A stretch of DNA of 64,000 nucleotides from Thermoanaerobacter kivui. GTDB lineage: Bacteria > Bacillota > Thermoanaerobacteria > Thermoanaerobacterales > Thermoanaerobacteraceae. The stretch is taken from positions 149,501-213,500 of the forward strand of contig NZ_CP009170.1 in assembly GCF_000763575.1 (NCBI RefSeq), given 5' to 3'. Shown here piece by piece: positions 57,978 to 64,000 of this stretch. The position numbers and the translations under genes are program-made. How positions within the stretch are numbered: the first letter of the stretch is position 1; each line of letters starts with the position of its first letter. The notes under the pieces were generated by a model. It was not told where the DNA came from. It searched no databases and saw only the letters and a program-made list of their open reading frames with translations.

Positions 57978-59149
57978 GATATGTAGAAGCTTTGAAAATA
58001 GCTATACGCAGTATTTTAAGCAATAAAATGAGGTCTTTTCTCACCATGTTGGGGATTATAATAGGTGTCACAGCTGTTATAGCCTTAGTAAGTATAGGCC
58101 AAGGCTCTACAAGAAGTATTACTTCTCAGATACAAAGTATGGGTTCAAACCTCATAATGGTAAACGTAATGGGGAGAGGGGGAGAAAGCTCTTTAACTTA
58201 TGACCAAGCCATTGCTTTAAAAGACTCAAGCTTTATAGCTGCTATATCTCCGGTCATATCTAGCAGTGTAACGGCTATGTACGGAAATAATTCAGTGGAC
58301 AACACAACAGTAAATGGAGTAAATGGAGATTATCAATCAATACGCGATCTACAAGTAGCAGCTGGCAGATTCATTTTGCCGATGGATGATGAAGGAAGGA
58401 ACAAGGTGGCAGTTCTTGGCAGCAATGTAGCGAGAGAGCTTTTTGGCTTTACTGACCCTATTGGCAAGACTATAAAATTAAATGGCCAAAACTTCACGGT
58501 AGTAGGTATTTTGTCACAAAAAGGTTCTTCAATTGCAGGTTCTGATGATGATTCAATATTTATACCCCTTAAGACAATGTTCTACTTTGCGAAAAATAGA
58601 GACATAAGACAAATATATATAGAAGCTACAAGCCCAGATACTGTTGAACTTGCTAAAAACGAAATAAACAGCAAACTGTTGCAGATATTTAAAGGCGATA
58701 CAAATGCCTTTAGAATAATGGACCAATCACAAATTTTATCTACAGTAAATAGTGTTACTGCTACTTTGAGCTTGCTCCTTGGAGGAATTGCAGGAATCTC
58801 CCTTTTAGTCGGTGGAATTGGGATAATGAACATAATGCTTGTATCTGTTACTGAAAGGACGAGAGAGATAGGGATAAGAAAAGCATTAGGAGCCAAAAAG
58901 AAAGATATATTACTTCAGTTTATAATTGAATCATTAACTTTAAGCGGATTAGGAGGAATAGTGGGAATTATAGTAGGATACGTATTGTCGATGGTACTAG
59001 GCTCAGCTATGAATATAAATGCTAAGCCTTCTCTCTCTACAGTATTAATATCCTTCTCTTTCTCGGTAATTGTAGGATTGTTCTTTGGCGTATATCCTGC
59101 AAATAAAGCTGCCAATTTAAATCCAATTGAAGCTCTAAGATACGAATAA
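57974..59149 (+). CDS. MacB-type permease (FtsX-like)
   Basis: This 391-residue permease starts GTG 57974. It has a first helix (SFLTMLGIIIGVTAVIALVSIG, as LTMLGIIIGVTAVIALVSI, residues about 23-41), a large extracytoplasmic MacB_PCD domain (about 45-260) and a C-terminal FtsX domain with three helices (about 265-290, 320-345, 355-375) containing GIGIMNIMLVSVTERTREIG. It partners the ATPase and adaptor upstream in exporting an unknown substrate by mechanotransmission. A strong terminator follows. Confidence 0.92.
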   Translation: MRYVEALKIAIRSILSNKMRSFLTMLGIIIGVTAVIALVSIGQGSTRSITSQIQSMGSNLIMVNVMGRGGESSLTYDQAIALKDSSFIAAISPVISSSVTAMYGNNSVDNTTVNGVNGDYQSIRDLQVAAGRFILPMDDEGRNKVAVLGSNVARELFGFTDPIGKTIKLNGQNFTVVGILSQKGSSIAGSDDDSIFIPLKTMFYFAKNRDIRQIYIEATSPDTVELAKNEINSKLLQIFKGDTNAFRIMDQSQILSTVNSVTATLSLLLGGIAGISLLVGGIGIMNIMLVSVTERTREIGIRKALGAKKKDILLQFIIESLTLSGLGGIVGIIVGYVLSMVLGSAMNINAKPSLSTVLISFSFSVIVGLFFGVYPANKAANLNPIEALRYE

Positions 59150-59157
59150 AATACAAA

Positions 59158-59202
59158 AAAGGACAAACTTCTTAATTTTTCTTAAGAGTTTGTCCTTTTT
59201 AA
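59158..59202 (+). terminator. Terminator of the MacAB-like operon
   Basis: GGACAAACTTCTTAA pairs with TTAAGAGTTTGTCC (one bulge) and T runs follow. Confidence 0.85.
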
Positions 59203-59219
59203 TATTGCTTTTTTGTCGA

Positions 59220-59247
59220 TAAAAGTTTACAATGTAGTTAATGATAA
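59220..59247 (+). promoter_or_regulatory. Possible sigma-D-like promoter of the hemerythrin gene
   Basis: TAAAAGTTT (59220-59228), 11 bases, then AATGATAA (59240-59247) resembles TAAAGTTT-N11-GCCGATAA. Only GATAA of the -10 matches (five of eight), so it is weaker than the two sigma-D promoters at 13315 and 25697. Confidence 0.3.
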
Positions 59248-59266
59248 AATCGGGAGGAGAGAGTAA

Positions 59267-59665
59267 TTGAAGTGGACTGAATCTTTATCAGTTGGAAATG
59301 AACTCGTTGACAGCCAACATAAAGAGTTAATAAAAAAAGTAAATGATGTTTTGGAGGCTTGCAACCAGAAAAAAGGAAAAGAAAAAATTGAAGAAGTGAT
59401 GAAATTTTTAAAAGATTATACTATAGAACATTTTAGCGCTGAAGAAGACCTCATGAAAAAATATCAATACCCTTCCTATGAAGAACACAAAAAAATTCAT
59501 GAAGATTTCATTAAAAAAGTAGAGGAATTGGACGAAAAAATAAAAAAAGAAGGCATAAACTTATCAATTATAATGCTTGTCAATAAAACGTTGGTGGATT
59601 GGCTTATAAATCACATAAGCAAAGAGGACAAAAAGGTAGGAGAGTATATAAAAAGTCAAATGTAA
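59267..59665 (+). CDS. Bacteriohemerythrin
   Basis: This 132-residue four-helix di-iron protein has the expected ligands: His in SQHKEL (about residues 17-22), His/Glu in IEHFSAEEDLM (about 53-63), HKKIHEDF (about 73-80) and NHISKED (about 114-120). Hemerythrins bind oxygen; in anaerobes they serve as sensors or detoxifiers, and some act in chemotaxis. It starts at TTG 59267 after GGGAGGAGAGAG. A single-gene unit with a terminator in which a mobile element has inserted. Confidence 0.9.
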   Translation: MKWTESLSVGNELVDSQHKELIKKVNDVLEACNQKKGKEKIEEVMKFLKDYTIEHFSAEEDLMKKYQYPSYEEHKKIHEDFIKKVEELDEKIKKEGINLSIIMLVNKTLVDWLINHISKEDKKVGEYIKSQM

Positions 59666-59687
59666 TTAAGCCTGTAAATACAGGCTA

Positions 59688-59949
59688 CAGCTTGTTGACA
59701 AAATCAAAAATTTTAAAATAGGATATTTTGCATCGTCACTCCGATGTTCCAAAGCGACAAAACTAAGCTCGACCTTCGGGTTCCGGCAGGGTACCGGGCA
59801 CAATCGACGTCCTGTCTCAGGTGCCCGCCTCCGCCATCCTTGGCTACGGCCCTGCCTCCACCCTCGGTCTTGCTAAGTTTTGTTGCCGCTTTGTCACAAG
59901 TCGTTCCTTATGCAAAATATCCTATTTTCGAAAGTTTGTCTATAGTCTG
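59688..59949 (-). mobile_element. Fold-back mobile element, copy 3 (reverse orientation)
   Basis: This 262-bp copy lies in the opposite orientation. It begins on the plus strand CAGCTTGTTGACAAA and ends TTTGTCTATAGTCTG. The core pairs are GGCAGGG/CCCTGCC and GGGCAC/GTGCCC read on the minus strand, as in copy 2. It is flanked by identical 19-base copies of AAGCCTGTAAATACAGGCT, left at 59668-59686 and right at 59950-59968. Only the right copy has a T tract, so the hairpin is the hemerythrin terminator, duplicated. The element lies in opposite orientation to the terminator compared with copies 1 and 2. Confidence 0.82.
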
Positions 59950-59975
59950 AAGCCTGTAAATACAGGCTGTTTTTT
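59950..59975 (+). terminator. Terminator of the hemerythrin gene (right-hand copy)
   Basis: AAGCCTGTAAATACAGGCT: AGCCTGT and ACAGGCT pair, then GTTTTTTAATC. The left copy at 59668-59686 starts just behind the stop codon without a T run. Confidence 0.85.
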
Positions 59976-60032
59976 AATCATAAGTTATGTGGTAAAATAT
60001 TTTTAAATCTAAAAATTTAAGGAGGTTTTATT

Positions 60033-60761
60033 GTGAGGCTTGTGCGAATAGATAAAGCGTTGAATGAATATGGAGTAATTGAAGGGGATAAAGTTATTGC
60101 ATTTGGAAGTGAAGGCTTTTATTCTTATAACTTGGAGGAAGTAAAGCTTTTGCCTCCTTGCCTGCCTACAAAAGCTATATGTGTAGGGTTAAATTATAGG
60201 GATCATATAGAGGAAATGGGGGACAAAGAGCCGGAGGAACCGACATTATTCATAAAACCTTCAACAGCAGTTATTGGCCCTGATGATTTTATAGTCCTTC
60301 CAGAGATGTCAGAGAGGGTTGACTATGAGGGGGAACTGGCTGTTGTAATAGGCAAAAGAGCGAAAAATGTATCTTTAAAAGATGCGTTAGATTATGTCCT
60401 TGGCTATACGATAGCTAACGATGTAACAGCAAGAGATTTGCAGGCAAAAGATGGCCAATGGACAAGAGCGAAGTCTTTTGACACCTTTTTGCCTATAGGC
60501 CCTTGGATTGAGACAGACTTAGACCCTTCTTCTTTGGACATAACTACATATGTAAATGGTGTAGTAAGGCAAAAAAGCAACACCAAACACCTCATATTTA
60601 ACGTTCCAAAACTTGTGAGTTTTATATCTCACATAATGACGCTAAACCCTGGCGATGTCATATTGACGGGAACACCCTCTGGCGTTGGACCCTTAAAATC
60701 AGGCGATGTTGTAACTATTGAAATAGAGGGAATAGGTAAACTGACAAACAGAGTAAAATAA
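60033..60761 (+). CDS. Fumarylacetoacetate hydrolase family protein
   Basis: This 242-residue enzyme belongs to the FAH superfamily, often acylpyruvate hydrolase, oxaloacetate tautomerase or decarboxylase. Motifs are [14 protein letters not shown] (about residues 51-64), metal ligands in [12 protein letters not shown] (about 98-109), [14 protein letters not shown] (about 127-140) and [14 protein letters not shown] (about 219-232). Start is GTG 60033 after AAGGAGG. The substrate cannot be deduced; a housekeeping metabolite-repair role is plausible. It is convergent with the DUF1646 gene. Confidence 0.88.
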   Translation: MRLVRIDKALNEYGVIEGDKVIAFGSEGFYSYNLEEVKLLPPCLPTKAICVGLNYRDHIEEMGDKEPEEPTLFIKPSTAVIGPDDFIVLPEMSERVDYEGELAVVIGKRAKNVSLKDALDYVLGYTIANDVTARDLQAKDGQWTRAKSFDTFLPIGPWIETDLDPSSLDITTYVNGVVRQKSNTKHLIFNVPKLVSFISHIMTLNPGDVILTGTPSGVGPLKSGDVVTIEIEGIGKLTNRVK

Positions 60762-60763
60762 AA

Positions 60764-61816
60764 TCAAATTACAAAATGAATGATAAAATATATAACTAAA
60801 CCAACTAAAGACAGAGGAATTCCTACCAAAGCCCATTCACGGCTTTTAATATTCAGCTTTCCTGCTGATATGATATTAGGTATGTTTCCTGGAATCAACA
60901 TGCCGCCACTTATTAGAAGCCCCATCAATATTGCTTGGATTTGTTCTGTTGTCATAGCAGGGCTTATTTCAGCTGCTGCCAGTGTTGCGTTGTCAAGCAC
61001 TGCTGAGGCCATATTTATCCAATATAAAAGTCGGCTATCAAGATGAATTATATAATTGTCAATAATAGGTTTGAATCCTGCACCTAAAAGTTCCAATGCC
61101 AGAATAAAAACGAAAATTTTAAATGCTTGAATAAAGATAAATTGAAATCTTTCAACTTTTTTAATTTCCTCTGCTTCTTTAACATAATTTTCTTCTATAA
61201 TGAAATGGTTATTTATCTCTAATTTATTAATGTAAAGTAAACCTAAAAAACCCAAAGCTAATATACCTGGTATGACGTAAATGCCTAAAGTATTGAAAAG
61301 GTAAAAAAAGTTTGCATTTAATTTTGAAGTTACTATTGTGGCTAAAGGCTCTCCAATTGGTGTTAGTGCAGCACCCATGCCGATTGAAAGAGAGGCAATG
61401 ACAGTAATCACCACTTTGTCTTTGTGTTTTAAAGGCAACAAGTGAATTATTTCCACTAATATTATTGAGGCTATTATGGCTGTAATTATACTGGCTGTCA
61501 AGCCAAGGATAATAATGATTAAAAATATAAATATTTTAAGTGGAATATGAGTTACTACTGTTCCTATAGATTTTTTAAATTTATCTTTAAATATCTCAAA
61601 TAAAAGTCCTGATAAAAATACGGCTGCTGTTATTAAATACAAAAGATGATTTTTAAATATGTGTTCTATCAGGTCATAAGAAAATACTCCTGATACAAAT
61701 GCTGCAGCAACTCCCATTGCAAAAAGAAAATATTCGATGTTGTGTTCTATATGCCTATTTGCAAGAGGCAAAATTAGGATCATTAATAATATTACTAAGA
61801 GTGCAACAATGACCAC
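60764..61816 (-). CDS. DUF1646 membrane protein, putative Na+-linked transporter
   Basis: This 350-residue protein has about eleven membrane helices and belongs to the DUF1646 family. The conserved GMGAALTPIGEPLATI (about residues 146-161) and SAVLDNATLAAAEISP (about 270-285) segments resemble the ion-transporter superfamily of NhaD-like sodium/proton antiporters. Start is GTG 61816 after AAAGGAGGATG. Its leader has a terminator structure and matches the gene context for which the Na+-I (DUF1646) riboswitch is named. It is probably a Na+ exporter. Confidence 0.82.
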   Translation of the reverse strand: MVIVALLVILLMILILPLANRHIEHNIEYFLFAMGVAAAFVSGVFSYDLIEHIFKNHLLYLITAAVFLSGLLFEIFKDKFKKSIGTVVTHIPLKIFIFLIIIILGLTASIITAIIASIILVEIIHLLPLKHKDKVVITVIASLSIGMGAALTPIGEPLATIVTSKLNANFFYLFNTLGIYVIPGILALGFLGLLYINKLEINNHFIIEENYVKEAEEIKKVERFQFIFIQAFKIFVFILALELLGAGFKPIIDNYIIHLDSRLLYWINMASAVLDNATLAAAEISPAMTTEQIQAILMGLLISGGMLIPGNIPNIISAGKLNIKSREWALVGIPLSLVGLVIYFIIHFVI

Positions 61817-61870
61817 AATCCATCCTCCTTTTACATTATTATTTGTATTATTTTGTAAAATGAAAGGTGG

Positions 61871-61962
61871 AAAAACTCACCTTTAAGATGAGCTTCCCAC
61901 CCAAGAAGCCAATAGTTCTTGAACAAGTTATAAAACTTGCCAACCGTCAAAAACTTTATTCA
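61871..61962 (-). promoter_or_regulatory. Probable DUF1646-motif (Na+-I) riboswitch
   Basis: The minus-strand leader folds into CAAG(TTTTATAA)CTTG (61939-61924), a stem GCTTC-TTGGGTGG-GAAGC (61909-61892) and a terminator CTCATCTT/AAGGTGAG with five T (61892-61871). The second stem's 3' base overlaps the terminator's first base, so they compete. It directly precedes a DUF1646 gene. Identity as the Na+-sensing class is inferred from the gene, since I cannot align the consensus. Confidence 0.6.
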
Positions 61963-61972
61963 CTTTATTAAA

Positions 61973-62002
61973 ATTATAACACACAAGTATTTTTGTAAGC
62001 AA
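61973..62002 (-). promoter_or_regulatory. Promoter of the DUF1646 gene
   Basis: On the minus strand TTGCTT (62002-61997), 18 bases, then TATAAT (61978-61973). Transcription would begin near 61966. Confidence 0.65.
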
Positions 62003-62020
62003 TAGAGGCGAAGATATAAA

Positions 62021-63016
62021 TTAATGAAGTATAGTGATTAAAAATATTCCGTATAACACTCCTCCAAACATCAGCACAAAAGGATTGACTGACTTTCTAA
62101 TATTTATCCACATTAAATTTAAAATAGCTGAAGTTAAAGCTAACATGGCACTTAAAAAAGCTATTCCTGTTATGTTCCACGGGGTAAACAGTATACCAAC
62201 AGTAACTGGTATGGAAGACTGAAACACCATTGCACCTGTTATATTTCCAAGTGCAAGGGTGTCTTTTTTTTGTCCTACCCATACAATAGAATTGAGTTTT
62301 TCAGGCAATTCTGTTGCAATAGGTGTTATGACAATTGAAAGTATAAGAGGTGAAATTCCCATCATGTGAGACAAATCTTTTACATATCCTACAAACAAGT
62401 GAGCGCCAAAAATTATTCCTAAAAGGGAAAGAGCAAGTTGCGTAGTTATCCAAAACAAGTTGGTGTCTACACTAAACACTTTTGTAAAATATAAAGTTCC
62501 TATGTTTTCTTCTATTTTCTGCTCGTCTGAAAAAGTGCGCTTTACGTAGAGAGCGTATGATACTAATATTAATACAACTGCAAAAGTTCTCACTTCATTA
62601 AATTGGTTAAAAACAGAGGTAAAAATTGCAACAGTGTATACTAAAATAAAATACATTAAATCTCTGCGAAATACCTTTTTATTTGCATTCATTTTTAATG
62701 TTCTTTTTCCGAAAAGAGAATAAATTATGACGGCAGCACCCGTTATCAAAAATCCTAAGGTAGAAAGCATAAAAGGAGCGCCCAGAATAGCACCTGTAGC
62801 TATTTGGCTTGCTTCCCTTCCTCCATAAAAAAGTATAGCGATAATTGGTATAATTGTTTCTGGAAGTGCTGTACCTACAGCAGCCAGAATACTTCCGACA
62901 ACCCCTTGACTTAAGTTTAGCTTTTTCCCAAACCATTCTATTGAGTTTGTAAATAAGACACAGGCAAAAAGTATAAAAGCGAGACTAAAAAGCAGCATCA
63001 GTATATCTTGTGTCAA
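62021..63016 (-). CDS. CaCA-family sodium/calcium exchanger-like protein
   Basis: This 331-residue membrane protein has two alpha-repeats typical of cation/Ca2+ exchangers: VGTALPETIIPIIAILFYGGREAS (GTALPETIIPIIAI, about residues 47-60) and PIATELPEKLNSIVWVGQKK (PIATELPEKLNSIVW, about 235-249), each with the key Pro-Glu. About ten helices are predicted. It likely exports Ca2+ or another cation with Na+ or H+. Start is TTG 63016 after AAAGGAGTTG. It lies next to the DUF1646 transporter but has its own promoter. Confidence 0.85.
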   Translation of the reverse strand: MTQDILMLLFSLAFILFACVLFTNSIEWFGKKLNLSQGVVGSILAAVGTALPETIIPIIAILFYGGREASQIATGAILGAPFMLSTLGFLITGAAVIIYSLFGKRTLKMNANKKVFRRDLMYFILVYTVAIFTSVFNQFNEVRTFAVVLILVSYALYVKRTFSDEQKIEENIGTLYFTKVFSVDTNLFWITTQLALSLLGIIFGAHLFVGYVKDLSHMMGISPLILSIVITPIATELPEKLNSIVWVGQKKDTLALGNITGAMVFQSSIPVTVGILFTPWNITGIAFLSAMLALTSAILNLMWINIRKSVNPFVLMFGGVLYGIFLITILH

Positions 63017-63065
63017 TTTTTACAACTCCTTTTTGGGTGGTGTTTTAGACCATTTACAGTAATGT

Positions 63066-63095
63066 ATTGTACCACAAAACGAGAATATAATTCAA
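63066..63095 (-). promoter_or_regulatory. Promoter of the cation exchanger gene
   Basis: On the minus strand TTGAAT (63095-63090), 18 bases, then TACAAT (63071-63066). Confidence 0.6.
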
Positions 63096-63177
63096 TAGTT
63101 TGAGTCTCTTCACCAAACATTAATAATGTGGTAACATTTATATTAGATATGTCTTTTCGCTTAAAGGAGTGGACGAT

Positions 63178-64000
63178 ATGAGTATAAGATTTATATATGG
63201 AAGAGCAGGTACAGGCAAGACTACTTTTTGCCTTAACGATATAAAAAGAAAATTAAATGATGGAAAGTCTCACCTCCTTATACTACTTGTCCCCGAACAA
63301 TTTACCTTTGAGGCAGAAAAATATCTTTTAAATACAATTGAAAAAGATGAAAAGATGAGGGCACAAGTTTTAAGTTTTAAGACTTTGGCAAATAGGGTAT
63401 TTACAGAAGTTGGAGGTCTTACCCGTCAGCACATGAAATCCTGCGGAAGGTCAATGCTTATTTATAAAATAATGGAAGACATACAAAAAGACCTTAAGGT
63501 TTATTCTAAAGCCTCCAGGCAGCAGGGTTTTATCAAAAAAGTTTCAGAAGTTATAACAGAGCTTAAAAGATTTGAAGTGACTCCTGAAAAGTTATTAGAG
63601 ATAACTGAAACAATAGATAATTTAGGATTAAGAGAAAAACTAAAAGACATAAGTTTAATATATTCTAAATTTGAAGAGAGTTTACACCAAAATTATATAG
63701 ACCAAGAGGATGAGTTGACTCTTTTAGCAGAGAAACTTGAATATTCTTCTCAATTTGAAGGAGCGGAATTTTGGATAGACGGCTTTACGGGTTTTACGCC
63801 AAAGCAGTACAGGGTAATAGAAAAGCTTTTAAAAAAAGCATCAAGAGTAAATATTACTCTCTGTATGGACACTTCTAATATCTCTGCTGAAATTGATACT
63901 ACAGACCTTTTTTACACCACTAAAAAGACAGAAAGCAAACTTTTAGAGATTTGTCAAAGAAATAATATATCCTATGAAAAACCAGTAAATTTGAATATAG
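63178..64000 (+). CDS. addB: ATP-dependent nuclease subunit B AddB (5' part)
   Basis: The frame starts at ATG 63178 after AAAGGAGTGG and runs open off the window end (274 residues seen). It begins with a Walker A motif, IYGRAGTGKTTFC (residues 6-18), followed by VPEQFTFEAEKYLL (about 40-53), SFKTLANRVF (about 66-75) and IDGFTGFTPKQY (about 197-208), the N-terminal helicase-like features of AddB. With AddA it forms the Gram-positive RecBCD counterpart that resects DNA ends at Chi sites. The C-terminal nuclease and iron-sulphur cluster are outside the window. Confidence 0.9.
   Translation, partial: MSIRFIYGRAGTGKTTFCLNDIKRKLNDGKSHLLILLVPEQFTFEAEKYLLNTIEKDEKMRAQVLSFKTLANRVFTEVGGLTRQHMKSCGRSMLIYKIMEDIQKDLKVYSKASRQQGFIKKVSEVITELKRFEVTPEKLLEITETIDNLGLREKLKDISLIYSKFEESLHQNYIDQEDELTLLAEKLEYSSQFEGAEFWIDGFTGFTPKQYRVIEKLLKKASRVNITLCMDTSNISAEIDTTDLFYTTKKTESKLLEICQRNNISYEKPVNLNI

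Overview
The window is low-GC DNA, compact and mostly plus-strand. Endospore genes (spoIID, a SpoIIQ-type protein, spoIIID, mbl), flagellar rod genes, a sigma-D style promoter, SLH-domain surface proteins and a clostridial gene order point to a Gram-positive, spore-forming, motile, anaerobic Firmicute. A thermophile of the Thermoanaerobacter group is my best guess. This is inferred from gene content and style; no 16S gene is present.

Layout. 0-6.5 kb is a housekeeping run: ZIP transporter, threonylcarbamoyl-AMP synthase, arginine phosphatase, RpiB-type isomerase, upp, dCMP deaminase, tagO and wecB. 7.2-9.2 kb holds ywmB-murA. 9.2-13.1 kb holds a broken oligopeptide-transporter remnant, a PqqD-like protein, ald and a lone PEP/pyruvate-binding protein. 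13.3-22.8 kb is a three-gene surface-protein operon (a 1763-residue IPT/TIG-repeat protein and two SLH proteins) behind a near-consensus flagellar-sigma promoter. 23.3-28.7 kb holds the sporulation and shape genes and an mbl-flhO-flhP-flgJ-like operon behind a second sigma-D promoter. 28.8-33.1 kb holds fabZ, murJ, a DUF362 ferredoxin protein and pgeF.

33.1-41.3 kb is an accessory zone with much decay: a Phd/PIN toxin-antitoxin pair, an IS with two nonsense codons, intact KtrB/KtrA potassium uptake, fragments of xylulokinase, a Gfo/Idh oxidoreductase and a ribose permease, and an orphan sugar-binding lipoprotein. 41.3-48.4 kb holds a membrane polyferredoxin pair, nagA, an aminotransferase with an Lrp regulator, and feoAB with a Fur box. 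48.8-51.8 kb is a nickel/cobalt ECF transporter (cbiMNQO) whose NikR regulator gene is broken although its palindromic operator is intact. 51.9-64 kb holds a PepSY protein, remnants of a sodium-pump decarboxylase behind a structured leader, trmL, dinB, a deleted MATE gene, a MacAB-like exporter, a hemerythrin, a FAH-family hydrolase, a DUF1646 protein with a probable Na+ riboswitch, a cation exchanger, and the start of addB.

The most unusual signal is a family of about 260-bp fold-back elements present three times (22834-23166, 48462-48725, 59688-59949). Each has CAG...CTG ends and sits in an intrinsic terminator. Each is flanked on both sides by a copy of that whole terminator hairpin (21, 30 and 19 bp). 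The duplications thus have the length of the hairpin rather than a fixed length, which suggests insertion guided by an extruded hairpin. The copies show compensatory base changes in a GC-rich core, and one copy carries a nested 67-bp inverted-repeat element. Other notable signals are three C-rich, anti-Shine-Dalgarno-like candidate small RNAs, helically phased TGACC repeats at a promoter with a poor -35, and two genes with strong ribosome binding sites but no well-placed normal start codon (murA, ktrB).
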